The notes under the pieces were generated by a model. That model did no database searches. It saw nothing but the letters and a program-made list of their open reading frames with translations, and was not told where the DNA came from. The position numbers were made by a program, and so were the translations under genes. Below, piece by piece: positions 8,082 through 16,909 of a stretch of 40,980 nt of DNA. Origin of the DNA: Rhodovulum kholense (GTDB lineage: Bacteria; Pseudomonadota; Alphaproteobacteria; Rhodobacterales; Rhodobacteraceae); contig NZ_QAYC01000023.1 in the NCBI RefSeq assembly GCF_003053725.1, positions 1 through 40,980 of the forward strand. The letters are read 5' to 3'. Every line of letters begins with the position of its first letter. Within the stretch, counting starts at the first letter, position 1.

Positions 8082-9194
8082 ATGGCGCCCAAGCGTCCGA
8101 ATGGTGCGGGCGCGTTTCCCAAGGCGGTAGAGACCCCCGCGCCAGTTCCGCCTGATCCTGCAGCGCTTTACGCCGCTCTGGATCTCGGAACGAACAGTTG
8201 TCGTATGCTGATTGCCCAACCCAAGGGCAGTCAGTTCCATGTGGTGGACAGCTTTTCCAAGTCTGTCCAGCTGGGCACCGGCCTCGAGGGGTCGGGGCGT
8301 CTCAGCCGTGCCTCGATCGCGCGGACGGTCCAGGCGCTGAGGGTCTGCAAGGGCAAGCTGGAAAAGCACCAGGTCGAACGCATGCGGCTGGTGGCGACCG
8401 AGGCCTGCCGCCGCGCCGTCAATGCGCGCGAGTTCATCAAGCTGGTGCGGCGCGAGACCGGGCTGCGGCTGGAAATCATCCAGCCCGAGGAAGAGGCGCG
8501 GCTGGCGGTCGTGTCCTGCGCGCCGCTGGTCTCGACCAAGACCGAACAGTTGCTGGTGGTCGATATCGGCGGCGGCTCGACCGAGCTGGTCTGGATCGAC
8601 CTGTCGATGGTGCCGCGCGCCGACCGGCCGCGGGCGATCATGCGGCTGCATGCGGGCTTTCACAGCGACACCGGGCCGTTTCCGGCCGCGCGCGTCGTCG
8701 ACTGGATCTCGGTGCCGCTGGGGGTCGCGACGCTGAAGGAACAGTTCGACGATGTCGAGGACGATCACGCGCGGTTCGCGCTGATGAGCTGGTTCTTCGA
8801 GGAGAACCTGGCCAATTTCTCGCCCTATGCCGCCGAGCAGACCAAGGACGGCTTCCAGATCATCGGCACCTCGGGCACGGTGACGACCGTGGCGGCGAGC
8901 CATCTGGGCCTCAGGCGTTATGACCGGACCAAGGTCGACGGGCTGCGCATGACGTCGGGGCAGATCGACGAGGTGATCCGGCGGTATCTGGAGCTTGGCC
9001 CCGAGGGGCGGCGGGCCGATCCGAGGATCGGGCGCGACCGCCATGCGCTGATCATGTCGGGGGCGGCGATCCTGCAGGCCTTGATGCGGGTCTGGCCGAC
9101 CGACCGGATGTCGGTTGCCGATCGCGGGCTGCGCGAGGGGCTGCTTTATGCGCAGATGAGCGCGGACGGGGTGCTGGAGGAAGGCCCCTTCTGA
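8082..9194 (+). CDS. Ppx/GppA-family phosphatase (exopolyphosphatase-like)
   Basis: A 370-aa ASKHA-fold enzyme hydrolysing polyphosphate or guanosine pentaphosphate in the cytoplasm; which one cannot be told. Motifs: [16 protein letters not shown] (phosphate 1), [42 protein letters not shown] (phosphate 2) and [13 protein letters not shown]. It is short: only the two N-terminal domains, no HD-type C-terminal domain, as usual in this family in Rhodobacterales. The start at 8082 follows TTGGAGGG with good spacing; upstream in-frame codons from 7965 are G/C noise. rlmE follows 79 bases later, a pairing commonly seen in this group. Confidence 0.92.
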   Translation: MAPKRPNGAGAFPKAVETPAPVPPDPAALYAALDLGTNSCRMLIAQPKGSQFHVVDSFSKSVQLGTGLEGSGRLSRASIARTVQALRVCKGKLEKHQVERMRLVATEACRRAVNAREFIKLVRRETGLRLEIIQPEEEARLAVVSCAPLVSTKTEQLLVVDIGGGSTELVWIDLSMVPRADRPRAIMRLHAGFHSDTGPFPAARVVDWISVPLGVATLKEQFDDVEDDHARFALMSWFFEENLANFSPYAAEQTKDGFQIIGTSGTVTTVAASHLGLRRYDRTKVDGLRMTSGQIDEVIRRYLELGPEGRRADPRIGRDRHALIMSGAAILQALMRVWPTDRMSVADRGLREGLLYAQMSADGVLEEGPF

Positions 9195-9273
9195 TGCGCC
9201 CTTGCTGCCGCGGCCCGGCTGGGGCAGATGTCGCGTCTGGGTATTTTTGCCAAGAAGAAGAACGAAGGCCGGG

Positions 9274-9981
9274 ATGACGGAGAAGAAGGGATCGAGCGGG
9301 CGCGGACAGCGCGACCTGAAGGTCAAGGTCAAGACCGCCCGCGGGCGGCGGCTGTCCTCGACGCGCTGGCTGGAGCGGCAGCTGAACGACCCTTATGTCA
9401 AGCGGGCCCGGGCCGAGGGCTATCGCGGGCGTGCGGCCTTCAAGATCCTCGAGCTGGATGACAAGTACCGGTTTCTGGTGCCGGGCGCGCGGGTCGTCGA
9501 TCTGGGCTGTGCGCCGGGCGGCTGGTGCCAGGTGGCGGTCAAGCGGGTCAATGCCTTGGGCGAGAAATCGGGCAAGGCCGTCGGCACCGTTCTGGGGGTC
9601 GATCTGCAGGAGGTCGAGCCCATCGCCGGGGCCGAGCTGCATCAGCTGGATTTTCTGGCCGACGATGCCGACGAGCTGGTCAAGGGCTGGCTCGGGGGCC
9701 GCGCCGATGTGGTGATGAGCGACATGGCCGCGGCGTCCTCGGGGCACAAGCAGACCGACCATTTGCGGATCATCGCGCTCTGCGAGGCGGCGGCGGCGCT
9801 GGCCTTCGACGTGCTGGACGAAGGCGGCACCTTCGTCGCCAAGGTTCTGGCGGGGGGGGCCGAGGGCGGGTTGCAGACCCTGCTGAAGCAACGCTTCGAC
9901 AAGGTCGCCAATGTCAAGCCGCCCGCAAGCCGGTCGGACAGTTCCGAGAAATTCGTGGTCGCGACCGGGTTCCGGGGCTGA
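9274..9981 (+). CDS. rlmE: 23S rRNA (uridine(2552)-2'-O)-methyltransferase RlmE
   Basis: A 235-aa SAM-dependent enzyme (FtsJ/RrmJ) methylating U2552 in the A-loop of 23S rRNA, a late step in 50S assembly. SAM-binding motif [16 protein letters not shown]; the K-D-K-E catalytic tetrad is visible as [23 protein letters not shown] and [10 protein letters not shown]. It has a basic N-terminal tail ([16 protein letters not shown]) for RNA contact. The start at 9274 (MTEKKGSSG) is chosen because homology begins just after; the ribosome site is weak (GAAGG). It is convergent with the oxidoreductase gene, 22 bases apart. Confidence 0.96.
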   Translation: MTEKKGSSGRGQRDLKVKVKTARGRRLSSTRWLERQLNDPYVKRARAEGYRGRAAFKILELDDKYRFLVPGARVVDLGCAPGGWCQVAVKRVNALGEKSGKAVGTVLGVDLQEVEPIAGAELHQLDFLADDADELVKGWLGGRADVVMSDMAAASSGHKQTDHLRIIALCEAAAALAFDVLDEGGTFVAKVLAGGAEGGLQTLLKQRFDKVANVKPPASRSDSSEKFVVATGFRG

Positions 9982-10003
9982 TCCCCGGAGCCCGGCGCAC
10001 AAG

Positions 10004-10975
10004 CTACGGCAAGAGCACCGTCGCCCCGGTGGTGGCGCGGGATTCAAGCGCGCGATGGGCTTCGGCCGTCTCGGCCAGCGGCCAGGTTTTCCCGACCCGG
10101 GGCGTCAGCGTGCCCTCGGCCACCGCCGCGAACAGCTCGGCCGCGCGGGTGCGAAGCTCGGCCGGATCGGCGATGAAATCGAACAGCACGGGCCGCGTCG
10201 CCGACAGGCTGCCCTTGGCCAGATCCGACAGGCGAAAGCCGTCGGGCAGGCCCGAGGACTGGCCGAAGCTCACGAACATGCCGCGCGGTTTCAGGCAGGC
10301 GAGCGAGCCGCGCCAGGTGTCCTGACCGACGCTGTCATAGACCGCATCGACGCCAAGCCCATCGGTCGCGGCCATCACCGGCGCCACGAAATCGCCCGCG
10401 CGGTAGTCGATCACCTCGGCATAGCCATGGGCACGCGCAAGCGCCGTCTTTTCGGGCCCGCCCGCCGTGCCGATCGCCCTGACACCCTTCGCCGCCAGCC
10501 ATTGCCCCAGCAGAAGACCGACGCCCCCGGCCGCCGCATGAACCAGCACGGTCTGGCCTTCGCGGACCGGAAAGCTCGAGGTCATCAGATACTGCGCGGT
10601 CAGCCCCTTCAGCATGATCGAGGCCGCGATCTCGTCCGGGATCGCGTCGGGCAGGGGCACCAGCCGGTCCGCGGGCAGCACCCGCGCGGTGCAGCAGGCG
10701 CCGGTGCGCGTCGTATAGGCCACGCGCTGGCCGACCGTGAGCCCCTCGACCCCGGAACCGACCGCCTCGATCCGGCCCGCGGCCTCGCTGCCGGGGATCA
10801 GGATTTCGCCCGGCCAGGGGTAGAGGCCCGAGCGGAAATAGGTGTCGATGAAATTCAGCCCGACCGCGCCGTGCCGGACCAGCACTTCGCCGTGGCCGGG
10901 GGCGGGCGGGGTCCAGTCGACCCAGTCGAGCGCCTCGGGGCCGCCCGGCGCGCGGGCGATGATGGCCTTGTCCAT
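10004..10975 (-). CDS. NADPH:quinone oxidoreductase (zinc-independent MDR)
   Basis: A 323-aa medium-chain reductase of the QorA type, reducing quinones or reactive enones with NADPH. An N-terminal GroES-like domain (GLNFIDTYFRSGLYPWP, IPGSEAAGRIEAVGSG) is followed by a Rossmann domain with VLVHAAAGGVGLLLGQWLA. It lacks the Cys/His sets for catalytic and structural zinc. It follows the AhpD-like gene by 3 bases, so both are co-transcribed. This suggests an oxidative-stress or aromatic detoxification unit with the cyclase-family gene, by inference. Confidence 0.92.
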   Translation of the reverse strand: MDKAIIARAPGGPEALDWVDWTPPAPGHGEVLVRHGAVGLNFIDTYFRSGLYPWPGEILIPGSEAAGRIEAVGSGVEGLTVGQRVAYTTRTGACCTARVLPADRLVPLPDAIPDEIAASIMLKGLTAQYLMTSSFPVREGQTVLVHAAAGGVGLLLGQWLAAKGVRAIGTAGGPEKTALARAHGYAEVIDYRAGDFVAPVMAATDGLGVDAVYDSVGQDTWRGSLACLKPRGMFVSFGQSSGLPDGFRLSDLAKGSLSATRPVLFDFIADPAELRTRAAELFAAVAEGTLTPRVGKTWPLAETAEAHRALESRATTGATVLLP

Positions 10976-10978
10976 GGC

Positions 10979-11383
10979 TCAGACCTCGAATTCGGGATCG
11001 ACCGGCACCTGCAGCGAGGTGACCAGGGCATTGGTCTGCGACGCCAGCCCGATGACCGCCAGAAAATCCTGATACTGGGCCTCGGTCATGCCCTTGGCCC
11101 GCGCCCCGGCGGTATGGGAATGGGCGCAATAGGAACAGCCATTGGCGACCGAGACCGCCATGTAGATCAGCTCCTTGGTCAGCGGGTCGAGCGCGCTTTC
11201 GGTCGCCATCACCGCCTTGACCTGCGCCCAGGTCGTTTCCAGCACCGCCGGCTGGCCGGCCAGCGCGCGCCAGACATTGTTCACGAAATCGGTCTTGCGG
11301 GTGGCGCGGATGTCGTCGAACACCGCCTTGACGCGCGGGTCGGCCTCGGCCTCCGCGTCGCTCCAGATCTTCACCGTGGCCAT
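10979..11383 (-). CDS. carboxymuconolactone decarboxylase/AhpD-like protein
   Basis: A 134-aa all-helical protein of the CMD/AhpD fold. The redox signature CSYCAHSH (two Cys separated by two residues, then His) supports a thiol peroxidase or reductase role over a true decarboxylase. Upstream is a typical helix (DPLTKELIYMAVSVANG). The start at 11383 follows AAGGAG with ideal spacing. It sits between a Tat-exported cyclase-like gene (66 bases upstream) and the quinone oxidoreductase (3 bases downstream). Confidence 0.88.
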   Translation of the reverse strand: MATVKIWSDAEAEADPRVKAVFDDIRATRKTDFVNNVWRALAGQPAVLETTWAQVKAVMATESALDPLTKELIYMAVSVANGCSYCAHSHTAGARAKGMTEAQYQDFLAVIGLASQTNALVTSLQVPVDPEFEV

Positions 11384-11449
11384 CGGGTCTCCTTGGGTTG
11401 GGGAAGGGGCCGCTCCGGTCCAGGGGGCCGAAGCGGCGGGAAAGAGGGC

Positions 11450-12271
11450 TCAGACCAGCGCGAAGATCCGCGCGGGCCCGCCGGTGCCGCCCTTGTGCTT
11501 GGGCGCGCCGATCACCAGCGTCGCGCCCACCGCGGGCATCCGGTCAAGATTGGCCAGGCATTCGATGCCGAACCGCCCCGAGGGCAGCCAGGCGTAATGG
11601 GTCGCGAAATCGGGCGAGTTGCCCGGATCGAGCGACAGCGTGTCGGACCCGATCGAGGCCGCGCCAGTTTCCTCGATCAGCATCTTCGCGGCTTCGGGGT
11701 GGAAGCCCGGATAATGCTGGACGCCCTTGGCATCGGCATTGCGAAAGCCCGGGCCGCTGGCCTTCTCGCCCCAGCCCGAGAATAGCGCGACGCAGGCATT
11801 CTGCGGGATCTCGCCATGGGCGGCGATCCAGGCGCGGATATCGTCGGGGGTCAGGGTGGTGTCGGCATCCTCGGCGGCGCGGGCGGCGATGTCGATCACA
11901 CACAGTGGCGCTACCAGGTTTTCGACCGCGATCTCGTTCACCGCCGCGCCATCGGCCGAGAAATGCAGCGGCGCGTCGATATGGGTGCCGGTATGTTCGT
12001 TCACCCGGTATTCGGCGAGGTTGAAGCCGTGGTCCGCGAAATTGAACTTCTGGTCCCAGAAGAACTGCTGTTCGCCGAAGAAGGTGGGGAAGTCGGCCGA
12101 CAGCTCATGGGTCATGTCGGTCACGGCCGTATGGCCCTGCGCCAGCGCCCTGGGCGCCGAGGCGGTCAGCCCGGCGGCCGCCGCCAGACCGGCCCCCGCC
12201 GCCCCGGCGAAGAAGCCGCGCCGCGACAGCATGCGGTCCTTGACCGCCGTCATCACGCAGATATCGCACAT
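11450..12271 (-). CDS. Tat-exported cyclase-family (kynurenine-formamidase-like) hydrolase
   Basis: A 273-aa metal-dependent amidohydrolase of the cyclase family. The N-terminus carries a twin-arginine signal (LSRRGFFAGAAGAGLAAAAG, cleavage near PRALAQG), so it is periplasmic. The metal-site motif HTGTHIDAPLHF is intact, and HYPGFHPEA and GSDTLSLDPG follow. Substrate unknown: relatives cleave N-formylkynurenine or cyclic amides and esters, but periplasmic versions are poorly characterised. AGGGAG lies upstream of the ATG at 12271. First of a three-gene unit. The pre-signal segment MCDICVMTAVKD holds two Cys and may be a start artefact; the ATG at 12250 or 12232 is possible. Confidence 0.85.
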   Translation of the reverse strand: MCDICVMTAVKDRMLSRRGFFAGAAGAGLAAAAGLTASAPRALAQGHTAVTDMTHELSADFPTFFGEQQFFWDQKFNFADHGFNLAEYRVNEHTGTHIDAPLHFSADGAAVNEIAVENLVAPLCVIDIAARAAEDADTTLTPDDIRAWIAAHGEIPQNACVALFSGWGEKASGPGFRNADAKGVQHYPGFHPEAAKMLIEETGAASIGSDTLSLDPGNSPDFATHYAWLPSGRFGIECLANLDRMPAVGATLVIGAPKHKGGTGGPARIFALV

Positions 12272-12817
12272 GTTGGAAATCTCCCTGTTCCCGGGGCCAG
12301 CCGTCCCGCCGACCCTCGCGCAGAGCTTAGTAAGCTGCTGGCAAATCTGTCAAACACGCTGCTCTGCCGGGGTGTCTCGATGGGTTCCTTCCGCTGGCGG
12401 GACGGCTCGCGGCGGAGGAGACGGCGCCTTGGTCCGGCGTGCGGCGGGGCCGGACGGCCCGGGCGCGATCCGCCACCTTCCGGCGCGACGGGACGGGTCG
12501 GGTGATGGGTGAGGCGTCGGGGCAGGCCAGGGCGCAGGCCTTGGGTCGGTCCTTGGGTCGGGCCACGTTCTGGGCCGCGCGCCGGGCGGACCGGCCGGCG
12601 CGCGTTCAGCCCCGGGGGCACCGGCCCGGTCTTGTCCGACGACCCGCGGACGGCGCGTGGCGAGGTCTTGGTACCCCTCGGGAAATGCTCGGCTTGCGAG
12701 CAACGATCCTGCCGTCAGACAGGCCCGCCCGGTCTTGTCCGATCATCCGCAGAGGGCGCGAGGCGAGGCTCCGGTGCGCCCCGGTCGATGCGGGGCTTGC
12801 GAGCGACGGTCCCGCCG
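12272..12817. other. non-coding region between two minus-strand genes
   Basis: Bases 12300-12360 are A/T-richer and may hold the promoter of the cyclase-family operon. The rest is very G/C-rich with Pro/Arg/Gly nonsense frames on both strands. The part next to the RTX-Hint gene (12624-12826) is a diverged tandem duplication described separately. Confidence 0.5.
12624..12723. repeat. tandem duplication, copy 1
   Basis: A 100-base unit starting GCCCGGTCTTGTCC and ending GTCAGACAGG. It aligns without gaps to 12727-12826 with 79 of 100 positions identical by hand count; the ends are the best conserved and the middle is diverged. Copies are separated by three bases. It lies just downstream of the RTX-Hint gene. 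Confidence 0.85.
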
Positions 12818-12826
12818 TCAGACAGG
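12727..12826. repeat. tandem duplication, copy 2
   Basis: Second 100-base unit. Its right end covers the stop codon and last codons of the RTX-Hint gene (stop at 12818-12820), so the duplicated unit probably arose from that gene's 3' end plus its trailer. Copy 1 keeps the same GTCAGACAGG end without the gene. Confidence 0.85.
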
Positions 12827-14158
12827 AGGCGTGCGGTTTTCCGGCGGCCGCAGCGGTCCGGCCGCGGCGCGGATCTGGGCGCGGGTCAGCAGCGGGCGCA
12901 CCCGGCGGGCCGTCGCGGGCAGGGGCTTGGCGCCGAACAGACGGCGAAGCGGTCCGGCGCTCCGCCGCAATTCGGGACCGATGAAAAGTGTCTCGCTCCA
13001 GACCCCGTCGACGCAGACAAGCTCATGCGTGCCGAGAAAGAGATGCAGGTACAAAAGCGGGTTGCTGCGCCGGGCGGGCTGCAGGCGGGCCAGACCCAGT
13101 TCCTCGGCCAGATGGCGGGCGCGCACCATCACCTCGTGCCCGTCCGGCGCCTGCATCAGCACCCCGTGCTGACGCGACAGCAGCATGGCCCGATCCGGTT
13201 GCCCCGGCCCCAGCGCGCCCGCCGCGATCCGCACCGGGCAGAGCGCGGCATTGGCCACCATCTCGCGCGGGGCGACGCGGCTGCGCAGCAGGCTTTTGAC
13301 CGGACGCGGGCCGTTGTCGCGCGTCTCGACCAGATCGCCGGGCCTCAGCCGCTCGATCCGGCGCGGGCCGTCGGGCGTGGCGATGCGCGATCCGGCGGCA
13401 AAGCAGGGCAGGCTGAGATCGGCGGGCGGCGCATAGGTGTCCGACCCGACCAGCCGCGCCCGGATCTGGTCTTCGGTGACGGCATCGTTCCAGGAAAAGG
13501 ACCAGTCCAGCACCATCTTGTCGTCGGGGTCCCCGCCCGCGAGGCTCAGCGTCCAGATCCGGCTGTCCTCGGTCGGGGTGATGACGATGGCGTCCGGGCT
13601 GAGATCGCCGATATGGACGAAATCGATCTCGGGGTTGAAGTCGTGCACATAGTCGCTGCCCGCGCCCTTGCCGAAGGCCACGTATTTGGCCCCGCCCGAA
13701 TAGCCGTCCAGCCAGATCTGGTCGTCGCCCGCGCCGCCATCGACATAGGCGGTGCCGTACTGGGTGCGAATGGTGTCGTTGCCGACGCCGCCGAAGATCG
13801 TGGCGTTGTCGTAGGTCGAATCGATGGAGTCGTCGCCCGCCCCGCCGAACAGCTGGTCGTCGCCGGACCCGCCCAGCAGCACGTCGTTGCCGTCGTCGCC
13901 GAAGATCGTGTCGTCCTGCGAGCCGCCGTCGATGGAGTCGTCGCCCGGTCCGGCATAGACCACGTCCTCGCCCGCGCCGCCAAGGATGCAGTCATTGCCC
14001 GCGCCGCCCGAGATCGTGTCATCGCCGGACCCGCCGTCGATGCTGTCGCCGCCGCCGCCGCCATCAATCGTGTTGTGGCCCTCGTGCCCCTCGATCTGAT
14101 CGGGCTCGTCGCTGCCTGTCAGGCTGTTGTCGGTCCAGTCGCCTTCGAGTGTCGCCAC
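12818..14158 (-). CDS. RTX-repeat protein with C-terminal Hint domain
   Basis: A 446-aa secreted-type protein. Residues about 30-150 are glycine-rich Ca2+-binding nonapeptides (GGSGDDTIS, GGAGNDCIL, GGAGEDVVY, GGSGDDQLF and others) that fold on calcium after type I secretion. A beta-rich linker follows, with the DFNPEIDFVHIGDLSPDAI segment usual near RTX ends. From C252 a Hint (hedgehog/intein) domain reads CFAAGSRIATPDGPRRIERL, then RPGDLVET and a later SRQHGVLM. The Cys nucleophile is present, so self-processing at PC is plausible. No enzymatic or toxin domain is visible. Such RTX-Hint proteins are common in Rhodobacteraceae. No type I secretion genes are nearby. Confidence 0.9.
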   Translation of the reverse strand: MATLEGDWTDNSLTGSDEPDQIEGHEGHNTIDGGGGGDSIDGGSGDDTISGGAGNDCILGGAGEDVVYAGPGDDSIDGGSQDDTIFGDDGNDVLLGGSGDDQLFGGAGDDSIDSTYDNATIFGGVGNDTIRTQYGTAYVDGGAGDDQIWLDGYSGGAKYVAFGKGAGSDYVHDFNPEIDFVHIGDLSPDAIVITPTEDSRIWTLSLAGGDPDDKMVLDWSFSWNDAVTEDQIRARLVGSDTYAPPADLSLPCFAAGSRIATPDGPRRIERLRPGDLVETRDNGPRPVKSLLRSRVAPREMVANAALCPVRIAAGALGPGQPDRAMLLSRQHGVLMQAPDGHEVMVRARHLAEELGLARLQPARRSNPLLYLHLFLGTHELVCVDGVWSETLFIGPELRRSAGPLRRLFGAKPLPATARRVRPLLTRAQIRAAAGPLRPPENRTPPV

Positions 14159-14449
14159 GCGTCCGTCCTCTGCTGGCCCCCGGCGTCCTCTTTAGGGGCG
14201 GGCGTGTTAAGACGGGTTTGATTTGTTCGCGAAATGTTTCCTTCGTTCCCCGCGTCCGTCACCATTCCGGACGGCGGAGCCTTGCCGCGGCCGCGCGGTC
14301 CCCGGCAAGAATCCGCCTGAGCGTCGTGCGCGAATATATTGAAACCAATCGCCTTTTGCGGGAGTTAATCATTTGTCTTACGATTCGTAGATACCGCACC
14401 TTTCCCCGGGGTCCGCTTCGCTCGGTGCGCGAAGGAGATGCATTCGGCA

Positions 14450-14785
14450 ATGCTTGTACTTTTCACACTCGCCTCGATTACCGGGGGAACCATTTCCGCC
14501 TTGGCGGGCGCCTTGTTGCTGGACGGCGGATGGGTGACCGTCCTGCTGTCCTACTGGCTGGGCGGCATGGTCGGCGGCGGCACCGCCGTCACCGTTGTGG
14601 CGCTGCGGGCCGAGCCGGAGGACGACGCCGAGCCCTTCGTCGAGATCCCGCCCGATGATGTCCGGGCCGAAAACGCCGCCCGGACCCGGCCGGAGCGCGC
14701 AAAGGCGGTTGGCAGGCCCGAGCCGGTCGAGGCGGACCCGGACGCCGCGCCGCACCGGATACGCGAAGGCTGCGATTCCCATTGA
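14450..14785 (+). CDS. small two-helix membrane protein, function unknown
   Basis: A 111-aa protein with two hydrophobic segments (residues about 1-25 and 30-55, the second with YWLGGMVGGG) and an acidic-to-basic cytoplasmic-type tail. GAAGGAG lies at 14431-14437. The ATG at 14438 touches it directly; the ATG at 14450 has a workable 12-base spacing and begins the hydrophobic segment, so I prefer it. The 280 bases upstream are A/T-richer than average and probably hold its promoter. It is convergent with the ABC permease gene. Not recognised as a known family. Confidence 0.6.
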   Translation: MLVLFTLASITGGTISALAGALLLDGGWVTVLLSYWLGGMVGGGTAVTVVALRAEPEDDAEPFVEIPPDDVRAENAARTRPERAKAVGRPEPVEADPDAAPHRIREGCDSH

Positions 14786-14843
14786 TCGCCTTGCGGCGTC
14801 CCGAGCCAGGTCCGACGCAAGGCGCGGGCGTGGTCTCGACCGG

Positions 14844-16217
14844 TCAGTCGCGCAAGGCGGCGGCCGGAGGTTGGCGATAGGCCAGCCAGGCTGGCACAGC
14901 CGACAGCACCGCCGCCGCCAGGATCAGGCCCCCGAAGCCCATAAGATCGCTGGGCACGAAGGCCACCGGCAGCGGGAAGCCGCGTTCTGCGGTGAAGGCG
15001 CGCGACAGGAACTCGGTCGCCCCAAAGCCCAGACCGAATCCCAGCAGGATGCCGGTCCCGAACAGAAGCGCCAGTTCCAGCCAGACGATGCCGAAGACCG
15101 CGCCGCGCGGCGCGCCGAAGGCCCGAAGCGCCCCGATCTGGCGCCGCCGCTGGCCGACCTGGATCACCGTCACCAGCAACAGCGCCGCGGCGACCAGCGT
15201 CTGCGCCCCGACCGCGACCGCGACCAGCACCCGTTTGGCATCGCCCAGCATGGCGTAAAGCCCGGTCAGGACCTCGGCCGGAAAGACTGCCTGCGTCTCG
15301 CCGGTCGCGCGGTACTCCTGCCGCAGGCGGTAGGCATCGGCGATGCTGCGCGGCTTGACCAGGATCGCGGGCAGGCCGGGCGGCACGCCAGCCGCCCAGG
15401 TCTCGTCGAGCGGTGCATCGGGGTCGAAGGCAGCGCCGTCATGGCCGTCGTGATCGTGGCCGTCGTGATCGTCGTGATCGGCCTCGCCATGGTTTTCGGC
15501 GTGGTCGTCGGTGTGGTCTTGGCTGGCGGCATGGGCGTGGTCGGGGTCTTCCTCGTCATGCGCCTCCGCGTCATGCCCCCCGGCGTCGTGGTCGTGCGCG
15601 TCATGGGCATCGTGCCCAAGCCCGTGGACGTGCCAGACCGCCTGGATCGGCACCAGAACGGCGCGGTCCCAGGGGGTGCCGGTGGGGTCGAGCCGCCCCG
15701 TCACGCGATAGGCGATACCGGCATGGGCATGGCCGCCCTCGGCCTGCTTGCCATGGGTCGGAACCAGCGTGTCGCCCAGGGCCAGATCGACCGCCGAGCC
15801 GATCACCGCCTCGCCTTCGGCGGCGAAGGCGCGACCTTCGGCAAACCCGGTCGTCGTGTTCCCGATCAGCGTGGTGGTGGTGCCGATCACCGGATACCCC
15901 GCCACGAAATCGCCAAAGCCGATCGGCGCGGCCCAGGCCACGCGCGGATCTTCGGTCAGCGCGACCAGCGTGTCGCCCGGCATCAGCGGCAGCGCCGCGG
16001 GCTGCAGGAAGACCGAAGACAGCACCAGCTGCGTGGCGCTGCCGGGCGCGCCGACGATCAGATCGAATTTCTCGGACGCGCGCGCGCTGCCCAGGCGCAG
16101 GGCGCGTTCCTGCAGGGTGACGGTGGTGCCCAGCGCCACCGCCAGCGCGATCAGCAGCACGATCACCGCCGAGCCCAGACGAAACCGTTTCAGGTCGGCC
16201 AGAACGAAATGGATCAT
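14844..16217 (-). CDS. MacB/FtsX-type ABC permease with a His-rich periplasmic insert
   Basis: A 457-aa permease: one N-terminal transmembrane helix (SAVIVLLIALAVALGTTV), a large periplasmic domain, then three C-terminal helices (about residues 335-450) typical of FtsX folds. Residues 196-259 contain 18 histidines mixed with Asp/Glu, as in zinc-, nickel- or copper-handling proteins. The start overlaps the ATPase stop (ATGA, 16214-16217). With the ATPase and the CPFC protein it forms a three-gene unit. MacB-type transporters do not usually import ions; the unit may load, extract or sense metal. Function is inference. It is convergent with the small membrane gene. Confidence 0.88.
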   Translation of the reverse strand: MIHFVLADLKRFRLGSAVIVLLIALAVALGTTVTLQERALRLGSARASEKFDLIVGAPGSATQLVLSSVFLQPAALPLMPGDTLVALTEDPRVAWAAPIGFGDFVAGYPVIGTTTTLIGNTTTGFAEGRAFAAEGEAVIGSAVDLALGDTLVPTHGKQAEGGHAHAGIAYRVTGRLDPTGTPWDRAVLVPIQAVWHVHGLGHDAHDAHDHDAGGHDAEAHDEEDPDHAHAASQDHTDDHAENHGEADHDDHDGHDHDGHDGAAFDPDAPLDETWAAGVPPGLPAILVKPRSIADAYRLRQEYRATGETQAVFPAEVLTGLYAMLGDAKRVLVAVAVGAQTLVAAALLLVTVIQVGQRRRQIGALRAFGAPRGAVFGIVWLELALLFGTGILLGFGLGFGATEFLSRAFTAERGFPLPVAFVPSDLMGFGGLILAAAVLSAVPAWLAYRQPPAAALRD

Positions 16218-16903
16218 TGCCGGGCTCCTTCGCGGCCGCAGTCGGACAGGATCTCGCCGCCGGCGAGCGTCAGCACCCGGTCGAGCCGCGCGGTCAGGCG
16301 GCTGTCATGCGAAACCACGATCAGCGTGGCGCCCGACCGTTCGGCAAGCTCGATCAGCAGCGCGCCGATGGCCGCGCCGTTTTCCGGATCGAGGCTGGCG
16401 GTGGGCTCGTCGGCGACGATCACCCCCGGCGCGCGCAACAGCGCCCGCGCCACCGCCACGCGCTGCATCTCGCCGCGCGACATGGTCTCGACCGGCTGGC
16501 CGGGACGGGCAAGGCCGACCTCGGCCAGCAGCGTCCGGGCGCGGGCTTCCATCGCCGCATCGGCGACGCGGGACAGCCGCGCGGGCAACAGCACGTTCTC
16601 AAGCGCCGAAAGCCCCGGGAAGAGGTGAAAATCCTGCATCACGAGGCCGATATTGGCGCCGCGCCAGCGGTCGCGCCTGCCCTCGGGCAGCTCTGCGATA
16701 TCGGTGCCGTCCCAGAGCACGCGGCCAGTGCCGGGCGGGGCGAGCCCGGTGACGATGTTCACAAGCGTCGACTTGCCCGACCCCGACGGCCCGGTCACCG
16801 CGACGCGGCTGCCTGCGGGAATGTCGAGCTCGGGGATGCGCAGCACCGGGGCGGAGAGGCCGGGATAGGCGACCTCGACCGCAGACAGATGAAGACCCAG
16901 CAT
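16214..16903 (-). CDS. ABC transporter ATP-binding protein (LolD/MacB type)
   Basis: A 229-aa ATPase energising the adjacent FtsX-type permease. Walker A GPSGSGKSTLVN, signature MSRGEMQRVAVARALL (variant of LSGGQ: SRGEM), Walker B VIVADEPTASLD and switch His in LIVVSHDSRL. It starts 6 bases after the CPFC gene and overlaps the permease start by 4 bases. The sequence resembles LolD but the partners do not fit lipoprotein sorting (only one permease, no LolE). Confidence 0.93.
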   Translation of the reverse strand: MLGLHLSAVEVAYPGLSAPVLRIPELDIPAGSRVAVTGPSGSGKSTLVNIVTGLAPPGTGRVLWDGTDIAELPEGRRDRWRGANIGLVMQDFHLFPGLSALENVLLPARLSRVADAAMEARARTLLAEVGLARPGQPVETMSRGEMQRVAVARALLRAPGVIVADEPTASLDPENGAAIGALLIELAERSGATLIVVSHDSRLTARLDRVLTLAGGEILSDCGREGARQ

Positions 16904-16909
16904 GGCGGC

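Noticed and set aside
9911-11785. 624-codon plus-strand frame
   Set aside because: Overlaps the end of rlmE and runs opposite three recognised minus genes; no family features.
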